From Symsagittifera roscoffensis (taxonomy: Eukaryota; Xenacoelomorpha; Acoela; Convolutidae): 64,000 nucleotides of DNA. The notes beneath the pieces were generated by a model. The model had not been told where the DNA came from. It did not search any database and saw only the letters and a program-made list of their open reading frames with translations. A program made the translations under genes and the position numbers. Below, in pieces: positions 13,127 to 23,900 of the stretch. Position 1 is the stretch's first letter, and every line of letters starts with the position of its first letter. Where the stretch lies: positions 20,101,623 to 20,165,622 of the forward strand of contig NC_087065.1 of assembly GCF_963678635.1 (NCBI RefSeq), in the 5' to 3' direction.

Positions 13127-16100
13127 CTAAAACAAAAACAATATAATTGAACAGTTCAACAAATTTTCATAGAATAGGCCTTCAAAAGACCCCCAGACAC
13201 ATACTGGGAGAAACCTTAATCAAAAAGAGCTGTCGTTCAAAAAGGATTTTCTAGGTTATCAATCTGGCATACTTTACAGTAAAATGTGTCATGATACAAT
13301 AAAACGTTAAACTTTTTTCAAATAACCCCAAACTAATTTACAAGTTGGACTAATTCTCAATAAAATTTTAGCATTTAACCAAAAACCGTCCTTGCACTTT
13401 TATCTTACTGAACCAGAGAAATTGTCACCGCGGTCGGTCTATTTTTACGTCAAATCTGAACTATGTTAGCCTTACATTTTCCATTTTTTTCAGCTTACTG
13501 CTTACATGTCGCACAGTATAGGTTCTGAATAAGGTCTTTCGCCCTGCTTTCCTTCGGTCTAACTCGAAGAAACAACCTAATTTATGGTATACGAGTAAAT
13601 TTACAAGGTAAAGTATATGAAAAGCAAAGATGCTTGGAATACACTAATTAGATCGCATACCAATTTTTCTTGATGACGCAAATTCTCTTACAAATCTTTG
13701 CTTAAAAAAGAAAGAAATCCTTGAATAATTTTGTACAATGACTCAAAATAGGTGATTTTAAAATTTGAAAGCTACGTGAAACTTTAGAAAACATTGTAGA
13801 GTAAACTATTTTGGCAACAGAAACGCCCCAAGAACTAAAGGACAATTTTTACATTTCATTTAAAAACTACATTTAATTTGCTTCAGTTCAGGTGAATTGG
13901 TTGTTGAACCAGATTACACGCCTCTTACGCGTTTCAACAGGAATATAGGGCTCCAATTTATCCCAGATATGCCAAACTGGTAGTTTTCAAAACATCATGC
14001 TTTTAAGAAAAATATATATTATTTTTAATATTTGAGGCTCTCATTTTTTTGATACTATTAATGTCTGCAGAGTGCTGAACTACCTAAATTAATGCCAGGT
14101 AACAGAGGTAACAGAAAATGCGGGCTCAGAAAAACCAACAGTGCTAAAAAAAATTTTGGTATTGACCAAAAATTTTTCAGGACAAGGCCCGCACTGAAGT
14201 TTCTCGGATAAAAATAGATTATATTGAGAAATTCTTGTGGAAAAAGTTGCCATTATAATTGATTATGTGTAACCAATTTAAGCAACACTTTCTATTATAA
14301 TAGAAAAAAAAAATTGATTATTTTCATCAAGAATATATTGCCTTATAATTCCACTAAAATGTTTTTTATCTCCACATAATCTCAACAAAATATATTTTTT
14401 TTTCGCCCTGAAATCGCCATAAAATCGCAATAAAAATCTATTGTATTCGCCATAAAACTGCCAAAAAATTGCAACAAAAACTATTGCTATTGCCATAAAA
14501 TTGCAGTAAAAGCATATGAAATAAAAATCCATTATAATTTATTATAATTGATTATAATTCATTTCATTTTTAGGACTAAAATTGATTATTTTTGCAAAAT
14601 ATTGCAAATTTTGCGGGAATGCCTCAACCTCATCCCTTCAGCCCTTCAAGTTTTTTAACTGCACTAAACAGAAAATAAGATAGTTTAAATAAATTGTAAA
14701 TTTCATGAATAACCCCTCGAAAAAATCCATTATAATCGATTAAAATTGATTATAATAGATTTTATTGACAAAAAAATATTAGGATTATAATCCATTTTTA
14801 TTGGATTATAATCGATTATTTTGTCATTTTATTGCGGAACATATTATGACAAAATAATCGATTATGATCCATGGGCGCTCGGTGCGGGAATCTATTATAA
14901 TCTATTATAAATCCAATATAATCGACATAAAATTAAAATTTTCTAATGAATTTTTTTCTCCATGTAATCGATTATTCTACTCTGCGACCACAAAATCACC
15001 AGATAATTGATTATTAAAAGAACAATTTTTTGTTCGACCATAAAATCGCCAGATAATAGATAATAATTGGAGAAACTTCGGTGCGGGGGGAGTTTTACAA
15101 AATTTTCACACTCAAAGTCTTGTAAACTGATGTTGATTTTTCGCAATTTCCCTTTGTAATTCTTATCAAGTTTAATTAGGCAAACGTGAGGACGACTGAA
15201 AATTGAACCTAATGATTCAGTTTTATCAATTTGAATCAATTGAATCTATCAAAAAAGTCAGTCATGAAATTTTTTTATGAGAACTCAAAAGTTTTGAAGT
15301 GATATTGAATTGTTTTTTGAAATTTCAGCAATCATTATCAAGTACCAACGATAATCCCTCTTCTATAATAGAAAAGCAAAGCTAAGAGCCAGAGTTTATT
15401 TGATTTCACTATTTAACTATATCCCCCTGAGGTACCTAGTAATGAATATCCCCCTTTCGCAAAAGGGGGATATTGTTGAAGAGGTCCAAATTCTCATTAG
15501 TATGACTGCGTGAAAACGCCATGTTGAAATATTTTGTGCCTAATTTTTGCGTTTTATAAAAAAAATGGATATAAATTGCTCAAAGTTTCAAAACAACATG
15601 AAGTTTTTGAAAACTTTTTGATTTTGATGCACTGAGGAAGTTTCTGAAAAAAAACTGCAGTGTCTTGCAAATTTATATTTTTGGGTCTATAATTAAACTG
15701 GTGAAACCTGGTAAGACCTCAAAACTTTTTTTACAAAGCTAATAATGCTGCTACCGTCAAGACTAACCCTTGATTTTTCTGAATTACTTGTCTCAAAAAT
15801 CATTTTCTTCAAAAATTTAAGCGTCCAAAAAACGTTTAAATTTTTTGCTTGTGATTCTCATTCAAACCACACAAAAAATCAACGTGATTTTTCCGCAGCG
15901 GTTGTATGCAAATGTCAAAAAAACTCTCGTTCTTAAGTTTTCAGCCAAAAACTAGACTGATCAGGAACTTAAAATTGCAGAGAAAATTGGTGCTTTGTTG
16001 AGGTATGCTTTGGTAGTTCTCAAGTTGTAATTCTGTCATATGTCATCATATACGACATTTGTGGTTCTTTGATGTTTCTGGTTTACTTATTTTGAGGCCA

Positions 16101-18390
16101 AACTGTGCTTTTTGTGTATTGTAAGCGGATTCCGCAACAAGGACGCTCCCTTTGTTCTTCTTTTGTTCTTTCATTTCTTATGATCGTTCCGACAAAATTT
16201 AACATGTTTAAAGACTTGTTTCTGGAATCCAAGAACACACAGACACAAAATTGTGCGACTTTTCAGCGCATAGTTTGGTCCCGTAATGCTGGTCTTAAAA
16301 ATTTTTTTCTTTAAAAATTAAACGTTCAAAAAACATTTAACTATCTTTTCTGTGGTTTCCATTCACCCCACAGAAAAAATCAAATCTCATAAGGCACAAT
16401 ATAAGCCTGTATCGCATTTTTCTGTACAAAACAGCTTCTGCCAAATTAAAATGGAAGTTTTAGAATCAAAAGAATTAAGTGGTAGATATAATTAAAAAAT
16501 TACAAAAAACGTGCATTAATTGGTATCACTGATGCCCGCAAGCACAAAAATGTATCCATATCGTTTATATGCAAAAGTCAAAGAAAATGTTGGTTTTAAA
16601 GTTTTCAGGTAAAAACAAGACTGAGCAGGAACTTAAAATTGCTGAGAAATTTGCTGTTTAGTTGAGGTATGCTTTGGTAAAACTCAAGCTGTTATTTTGT
16701 CATATGTCATCATATACGACGTCGAAAATTACGTAAAATATACTTATTTTTCGACAGTTGTTTGGTTGATTTGAGTCCTTACTTAGCTTTTTTGCACTCT
16801 GTCTTAATTTTGTCTTCTTAGGGAGTACTGCATTCCATTTTTACCTCAAAACTTCAAGGCAAAAAGATGCACTCCCAAACGACGAAAAAAAAGTTTTTCT
16901 AGAGACATCGTTGTTAATATTTCGCATTTATGAATAAAATATTCGGCTGAGAAACAGCATCACAAACTGTCGATTATGATTCCAACCAGTGCGGATTTAG
17001 GGGCGTACGCCCCCTCAGGGATTCGATCCCCTGCCGACCCAAAAGCTCCCCCTTTGATAGTTTTTAAAAAATCAATTTTTGACTAATCGAGCCTGAAATT
17101 TTTCAAAAAACGCCTTCGGTGCCCATATATACTAATTTTGAAGGGGAGCGCGCGCCAAAAAAAAGTGATTTTTTTTGTCAAATTTTTCCAAAAAGTGCCC
17201 AAAAACGGCTTTTGTGACCTGTTTTTTCAAAAAATTGCCTGCGGCGCAAAGTTTTTTGTCCAAATAGGGTCTTTATAGTGTTCTGGGCCCGCCCGAAAAC
17301 TCAATTTGCTCAACCTTGGAAAAATTGACAAAATTTTTTGAAAATTCGCCCCCCTCGAGAAAATTCTAGATCCACCCTTGGTTCGAACCACTTCTTGACA
17401 AGGAAAGAAATATCTAGGGGTGTCAAGTGAACTGCCATTCCAACGCCCTATTTTTAGCGATTTGCTTTTGAAGAAAAATCAAAAAAATTGCCCCTGAGAA
17501 AACTGGTCTGAGAAAGTGGTCTTATTTAGACTGATGTTTCAATTCTAAAATTGGTTTCAGACTAGTTTTCATGACCAGTTTAATTGATATTTTACCTTAA
17601 CTACCTAGTTAGACAATTTTTGATTAGTTCAAGAAAAGCGGCTCATTTTTTGTCTCTTCAACTAAATGATTTAAAAAACCGATGTTTTTAATTTTTTCCT
17701 GCATGTAATAAATTTGCCAACAAAACTGGTAGAAGCTTCTCATTAAGTCAACTATGATTTTGTATGAATGTGGTCAACGCAAAACAGTAATAGACGTGAA
17801 ATGTTTAATTCCAAAATCCTTTTGGTAGTTTTTGTTGTGACTGAATATTTGTTTCCAATATTTCCAATAAGCTCAAAACTAAATACAATTCTTCAGTGAC
17901 CTTTTTTTTGTGTGCTTATGGTATTTTGGCCAATTACCTTAGTTTATGCAGTAGCCATTTGAGTTCCTATCAGATATTTTGCAAAGTTCTTAACCAGACC
18001 TGGTGAATTTGAAAATTTCAAATTCTACCAAATTTTTGCAAATTTTTTGGGTTTCAGTTTCAAATGTGAATTTAATTGATTGGATGACGATGACGGTTTC
18101 GAAGTCAATTTAAAAATTGTTTTAAAAATTATGCCTGATGATCTTTCGAAGCTTAATTTCATCCCATCAAGGTACCAAAAAGTAGCAGATTTTTAGGAAA
18201 AAATGACCAAACTTTATTCAAATGTCTTGAGTTTTTTTAGAAGTTAAGCAGCAACATTTTGATTGACACTTTTTTGGAAGAGGTTTTAAAGTCGTTCTTT
18301 GGTTTCTATTGGTTATCTTACGCCTTCTCATAAACACAATTGTACTCACGGGATATTTGCGATTAGGATGTAGAGAAATAACAAAAGCAT
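12849..18390 (-). CDS. Gene B: GABA-A/Cys-loop receptor subunit, 5' part only (two coding exons)
   Basis: Exon 1 (18390 down to 18350) encodes MLLLFLYILIANI plus CC, a classic secretory leader, and ends in phase 2 at donor GTGAGT. Exon 2 (13126 down to 12849) starts after GTTTTAG with the A that completes Pro14, stays open, and ends in phase 1 at GTGAGT. The joined product has a Ser/Thr/Ala-rich linker of about 70 residues and then MPWNITDIITEGYDARLRPN followed by FGSG, the conserved opening of the ligand-binding domain. GYD.RLRPNFG resembles beta-type (LCCH3-like) GABA subunits, so a beta-like identity is proposed but not proven. The next exon should be about 68 nt; none was found in 1-12848, so intron 2 probably exceeds 12.8 kb and leaves the window. 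The gene is head to head with gene A. Confidence 0.8.
13127..14187. other. Gene B intron 1, unremarkable part
   Basis: AT-rich intron with no recognised element or exon. Confidence 0.4.
14188..15087. mobile_element. Palindrome-rich element with AATCGATTATAAT words, complete ends
   Basis: The left end CCCGCACTGAAGTTTCTC (14188) matches the right end in reverse complement (15070-15087) at 17 of 18 positions. The interior is made of repeated variants of GATTATAATCGATTATAATG, interleaved with CCATAAAATCGCC-type words. An internal CGGTGCGGG near 14880 suggests a composite of two units. No coding capacity. It lies in gene B intron 1. Confidence 0.7.
15413..15500. repeat. Short snapback element
   Basis: A perfect hairpin, TATCCCCCTTT-CGCA-AAAGGGGGATA (15448-15473), is flanked by CCCCCTGAGGTACC. 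The same blocks occur, rearranged, in the 37551-37749 element. Confidence 0.5.
16988..17392 (+). mobile_element. hAT-like MITE copy (CAGGGGCGGAT family)
   Basis: It runs from GTGCGGATTTAGGGGCG through the CCCCTGCCGACCC, ATATACTAATTTTGA, GAGCGCGCGCC and AAAAAGTGCCCAAAAACGGC blocks to ATTCTAGATCCACCCTTG. It is nearly full length with diverged ends. Confidence 0.7.
18350..18390 (-). CDS. Gene B coding exon 1: signal peptide
   Basis: On the minus strand the ATG is at 18390-18388. Thirteen codons give MLLLFLYILIANI, followed by CC and donor GTGAGT at 18349. No upstream in-frame ATG was found as far as about 18530. The frame has no stop for some distance upstream, so a longer untranslated leader is expected. 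The overlapping longer open frame (18218-18493) uses another phase and does not join to exon 2. Confidence 0.75.
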
Positions 18391-20259
18391 GGTAAAATAG
18401 GAATGGGCAGTAAGAAGCAGACAAACTCGAATCGCTCGTACTGACACTTGACTTGATTGGCGAAGAGAAAGAAGACGAGCTTCGAAGGGGCATATTAGGC
18501 TTATAGGCTCAGAGTACCACAAACACTGACTCGGGATACAAGCTGTCCTCGGATATACTTGCGACTACTCATTCGTCGACGAGATTTCGACCAGAGCACT
18601 TTTCTTTCATCACTTATGCGACTGTTTTTAAAGTGCGAATAAATCTGTAATAACTCGGCAAATGAAATTTAAAATTTGGGGAACAACAACTATATGAAAT
18701 TTTTGTTCTGAATGTTTTTTAAAGAGTCCGTTGTCCTAGTATATAAGTGTTTAAAATCGGTACTCAAATAACCGTTGCTAAAATTGATGAAAAATGAAGG
18801 CGGAACATGAATGAAAGACTGTTAATTGTAATCGGTAATCGACGCAGCCTTTTAACGACTCAGACTCTTGACTCTTTTTTTTTGCATTATCGCGCGATCA
18901 ACCGCGACATCAAAAACAGAGAGATTTTTTGCATTATGGCGTTAACACCCACCGCAAAACATCAGATATAAATAGATGGAAATTTAGTGTTTGTTATGAT
19001 AATAGAATAAGAAGGGTAACTAAAAAAAGAGTTGGCGGAGGGGTGTCAGGAGGAGGGATGATGGACTAGATGGTGTGTGGGTGTCGGTTGGTGATGATGT
19101 TGATGGTAGATGCTGTGATGGTGCAGATGATGTATGAAGGAACACCTTTCCGGCCCCAATCAGATGCAGATGCAGTTTATACGACACCTTAATCGTGTAC
19201 CATCAGCCATAAAACACGCTTAATGATGTCGAATAACTGAGACTGTATTTCTAATGAGATTCAACTCAACACTCCATATACAAACACACTCTGTGATCCA
19301 TGTCATAACTAACTGCTGTTATAGTCCAAATAAATTCTTTTCTAGTCCAAATTATAACGCAACTAGGTTTGCAATAAATTTTTGTAACCTCTCTTCATAT
19401 TTTCTCAAAGGCCAATCAGGAAGTAAATAAGAACGCGACAGTTTTCCTGTAACGAGGAGATAACTTTCTGAACAGCTTTTTCAGTCAGCTTCTGAGATTT
19501 CAATAGCAGCCATCACAATCCAAAAATAATGGGAAAAACAACAAGATAGAAAAAACTTGGAATTTAGGAATTGAGTATTTGGAATTTAATAAGCAGAAAT
19601 TTTCGATTGGTCCGCAAAAGAAGTCGTGTAACTTTTGGAGCCAGCTGAGGAAAAGAGGGAACGATATTTTGACTGGGATTAGGATTGAAGGGATATATTT
19701 GGTGCTTATGGCTGTGATGGGATTGGACGAATAACGCAAATCGACAGGAGCAGCTCCTTGAGTGGTGGTGGTGTCGACCTTTTCTTCATTTGCTACACTG
19801 ACCGAGCGAGTCCCTACAGCGCGCAAAAGCCTCTCTTCTACTACTAGAAGTGTTTTTCAAAATAATCCCAGCTCCAAAAAATCTTCTTGTTTCCCCACCG
19901 CATATCCTGTTACAAATGGTGTAGTTACTACAACCACCATCTATTTAGTTTCTATCTTTCTCTCCTTTTTATTTTTGTCTATCTTACTATTTTGTGCCGC
20001 TATACCAGCAAAGTATCCAGTTTAGAGCTATTTGGCGCTTTTAATTGAAGTTTTGTGGCCGACCATTTTTGTTATTTCTAATTTTTGATTCGCCGCAATT
20101 TTGTTTTGTTTGCGGCCGCGGCGGTGTGCAACTGGTCCCCGTGTTATAGCAGCCTGCGTTACTCTTGGTGTCCGGTGTTAGTTTTGCCACAAATGCACAA
20201 CTGAGACGGCAATTCAACCGCTTTATGGCCCGATATTTATCCCATATTTATTCCTTTCT
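18391..20259. promoter_or_regulatory. Shared intergenic region between the divergent receptor genes
   Basis: The region separates the two divergent start codons and must contain promoters for both genes unless 5'UTR exons lie further away. It includes a TATAAATA word at about 18968 (+), a G-rich stretch at 19030-19180, GC-rich patches at 19740-19830 and 20100-20200, and no convincing coding exon. Exact start sites and binding sites cannot be assigned by reading. Confidence 0.4.
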
Positions 20260-20899
20260 TTGTCGTACTCTCTTTCTTCCCCCTCTCCCACCTTCGTTTC
20301 GCTCGCCCCAATAGTTATTGCCTTCTCTTGCACTGGACTGCAGATCTCTTTTTCATTTTTAATTAAAACAACCCCCTCCCTTTTTTTTCTATTTTTTTTG
20401 CATAACTCAGCTTTAAAAGCTTATTGTTCCGACTTTATAAAGCAAAGCTCGAAATATATATTTTTGATCAACAGTTTTTCGCATTTCGCATGTTTCTTTC
20501 ACAAGGAATCAAATTTTTCATCTCAAAAAAACTGCTTTAAAATCCGAACTTCTAGTATCTATATTGATGTGAACAAATAACAGGTATGTACTTCACCTCA
20601 TATTTTTCGAATTAATTAGGCATAATCCCCTTGGGATGTGGTTGCTTATAATTAAAATTTGATCAACTCATTTCATATTCCATCCCCTATTTTAAAATGA
20701 ACCCACCATGAAGAAAAATGAAGACCATGTTTAAATCGTATGGGTATGGTATGCTTATGTACTTAAAAAATAATTGAATTGATTCAGGCTTAGCATTTTT
20801 TTCACACAGATTTGATAAAAGTTAACTATCAGTGATCTAGTTTATTTTGAAATAGATATCTGATCCAGACGAAAGACAGGAATTTCTTGGCCATCAAAA
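20260..20899 (+). promoter_or_regulatory. Probable 5'UTR exons and leader intron of gene A
   Basis: A strong donor, AACAG|GTATGT (intron from 20584), and a strong acceptor, TTTTTTTCACACAG (ending 20809), would frame a 226-base intron. This leaves a 90-base leader directly before the gene A ATG. The upstream part has stops in the coding frame, so it would be untranslated. The transcription start is not defined; pyrimidine-rich DNA around 20260-20390 may be near it. This is inferred from splice sites only. Confidence 0.4.
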
Positions 20900-20985
20900 A
20901 TGAGGACACAGTTTTTTTTGATCACAATTCTTATGCAATTGGAACTGATTGTAATTCTACCAACGGATGCCTTTTTCTCCAGTTG
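20900..20985 (+). CDS. Gene A coding exon 1: signal peptide
   Basis: The ATG at 20900 sits in an A-rich context. The exon encodes 28 residues beginning [12 protein letters not shown] and ending FFSS, a short hydrophobic secretory leader. It ends in phase 2 (TG) at a consensus donor GTAAGT. Exon 2 supplies the third base to make Trp29. This exact phase match and the consensus donor are the reasons for choosing this start. A 5'UTR part probably extends left to 20810, after a pyrimidine-rich acceptor ending CACACAG. No similarity search was done, so the exon rests on phase, splice sites and leader character. Confidence 0.72.
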
Positions 20986-23900
20986 GTAAGTGACTTTCAT
21001 TATGCTATTATCTTCAGTCGTTTTGTGCCTCAATTAGGCGCCAAAAGCGAAACTATTTTTGAAACTTCAATAAACTGGAGTATTACGCAAAATGATTTCA
21101 CAGTCAGTAGTATTCTTCAGAAGCATTTGTGCTCGTTAGTGCGCTTTCTGCTTGAAACAAAAAGTTTTGCCTTTAGTATTACGAAAGGACTTTAAACAGA
21201 AGCTCTCACCATCAAAAAATATTTTCAAGTAATTTCTAAAAACGCGAACAACGTATTTGATTGCATCTTTAGTTCATAGTAGGCAGAAAACATCATAACA
21301 CCGCTCAAATTGATCTTGTTTGATGTTAAAATGTGTCCATAATTTACATTATTTTTGAATCTAGCGAGGTTCCTATAATAAATAAAAACAGTTTTTTGTT
21401 TTACTAGAAGTACATGACACTTTCTAAATCTGGCCACTCTGGCTGGATATCAATGTTAGGCGCCAAAATCGAAACTAATTTTAAAACTTCAATTAACTGG
21501 AGTATTCCGCGAAATGATTTTACAGTCAGGTTTTTGAACACTAGTATCCACCCACCTTCTTGTCTTTTTTCAGGTTCGCCAGGACTCCTCGGACTCTGGT
21601 GCGACGTGAGGTGCCTTCTTTGCAGGATGTGATGGACGAAGCGGTGCTGCGGAGGGCGGAGATAGACGAAGAGCGAGAGAGAGTGAGGAGGGAGAGGAGG
21701 AATGCGATGGGGTCATATGCAGGGTACGGTGACGAGGAGAACGAGATGGACGCACCCCATCTGACCAGGGAGGAGTTGGAGGAGAGCAAAAGGAAGAGTC
21801 TGGTGATGACTCAGCTGCTGGACAGCATTTTCAACAACTACGACATGTACATCAGGCCCGGATTCCAAGAGTGTAAGAAACAAGTGCAATTCCTCAGTTT
21901 AAATAGAATTCATCGTCCAATTGCTTCAATTATGAGTAATATATACTTTTCATGTATTCATTAAGAGGCCAAACTGGGTTCTAGAAGTTCGTAAAAAGTT
22001 GAAAAGTCGCACATCATATAAACCGCTTTGCTCGATTGCCGAGCTGTTTCATAGAGAGAGCTTTTTTAAATTCAGCGAACTATGTGCCAAGCTCTTTGGC
22101 TAATAAATTACCCGGTGTGAACGTCGAACACCGAAAATGCTAGTCATACAATTACAAATTTGGAGCTTATGAAAAAACGCTAGTCATTCAATTCTCATAA
22201 AACGTTTTGAGAAATCTAGACGGTAAAATTTTGAAAGTGCCCAAATTTTTTTTCCCATTTTTTGTTCTCGAAATCAAATCTGTACAAAAAAAAACACTTT
22301 CGAAAAAAGGCATTTTAAAATTGTACATATTTTTGTCTATAACATAGAGCAGTTGCTCGAAACGTACAAAACAAATTATCCAAGATTGTATGCATGTATG
22401 CAGCGGAAATCTAGTCTTTGCTAATTTGATGGGAACCAATTAAAAAAAAAGAAAAAAAGTACACAAATTTATAACGGCTAAAAACAACCGGTTCCTTGCG
22501 CCTGGTAGTGAAAAACCAGGCAATTTTCTAAGTAAATTTTTTAAAGATAGATTTTACTGTCTGATTTAGCCTCTAAAAGCTGTTTTTTGCAAGGTTTTAA
22601 ATGTCTTTCTGACCATTCGGAGAAAATTATGCCCTAAAGTGTTTTTTCTTACCAATTTTGATTTTGATTGTCTTTTTGTCTTACAGGAAGTTTGAATCCT
22701 ATCCAATACAGTATCGTTACTTTTTTCAGAGACAAGAAAAACTGGTTTGTAATGATTTTTGAATTATAAACCAAAAACAGATTTTTTCTTTTGATTATTT
22801 TTTAGAAGAAAAGGTTTTTCACAGCCCTAATCGGAAAATTCTGTGCAATCAAAGATTTTCATGAAATAGAAAATTATTTTGGTTGGGAAGCAGGGAGCTA
22901 AAAGCTGGTTATTTTTAAAAAGCTTATTTCTTAGAATTATTCAATTAGCTACTGACTTGAGCTGGTTTTACTCACGATATAAAACTTATCAAAAGAACAG
23001 AAACTGAAAGTTATAAGGAAAAGTTTTTTAATACTTTCGTACATAAAAAGCATTTAAAAATATTTGTAAATTATGATTTTTTTGATAGTCACAAATTTTG
23101 CTTATATGAACCATAAAAATACACAGAAATTTAACTTTTTGGTTTTATGAACCAGCCACCCGCACTGATGTTTCATGGGAAATAATCGATTATAGTAGAC
23201 TTTATCGGCAAAAAACGTAGGCCATATAATCGTTTCTCATGACGCATTGGAAATAATTTTCAGCTGAGTATAAATGATTGTTTTTAATACTTAAAAATGC
23301 GTTATAATCAATTATTTTGACAACATAATGGATTTTTCAGGCCACAAAAATCCATGAAAATTGATTTTTTTCTGCAGATTATTATTTACAGGTAAATAAA
23401 TTCTTGAAATATTTGGATAAGAAATTTGCAAAATTACATCAAAATGACACCTAATTATTACAAAATCAACGCTCGGCAAGCTTAAAACCCAAACTACAAA
23501 AACTCAAAAAAGTTTGTCTCCCCTAAAACTACCCCCACCCCTAATTTCTAAAATATCCCTCCGCATTTTACCCCACCACCTCCCCTATCCACGGAGAGAG
23601 GGACAGTAGGTGGGGGTAGTGGGCAAATGGTATTTTTTTTACTATGGTGATGGTATAAAATCAACAGTTAAATAAAATGTTAAACCGCCAATTTGAAAAA
23701 CTAGAGAAAAGTGTAAAATCATATGGGAAAAATAAAAAATTTATGAAATGTAATCCGTAGTAACTTCACTAAACCGGAAATGAGCTAACTTGCAAGTTTT
23801 GCAAAATTTACCTATAAATTCTCAAAAAATCCATTATAATCGATTATAATTGATCATAATGGATTATATTGTTACAAAAAGTATTCGGAGTATAATCCAT

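Larger units (their letters stand above)
15088..18349. other. Gene B intron 1 with dispersed repeats
   Basis: Direct repeats of about 110 bp lie at 15955-16065 and 16630-16723 (shared TTGAGGTATGCTTTGGTA and GTCATATGTCATCATATACG). A related stretch (GACAAAATTT, AAGAACACACAGACACAAAA) at 16188-16300 recurs at 25875-25985 and, weakly, at 33830-33905. No exon was recognised. Confidence 0.5.

Noticed and set aside
18218-18493. 91-aa minus-strand open frame beginning MPLRSSSS
   Set aside because: The frame overlaps gene B exon 1, but its phase does not join exon 2 and it runs through the GTGAGT donor. The shorter MLLLFLYILIANI frame gives a leader and the right phase.
19762-20025. Hydrophobic 87-aa open frame that looked like a leader peptide
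   Set aside because: It starts at GTG right after an in-frame stop, ends in a stop soon after the hydrophobic part, and has no donor in the phase gene A requires.
20260-20580. 106-aa open frame rich in Ser and Leu
   Set aside because: No ATG at its start, and the strong donor at its end is preceded by stops in the phase needed. Better explained as untranslated leader.
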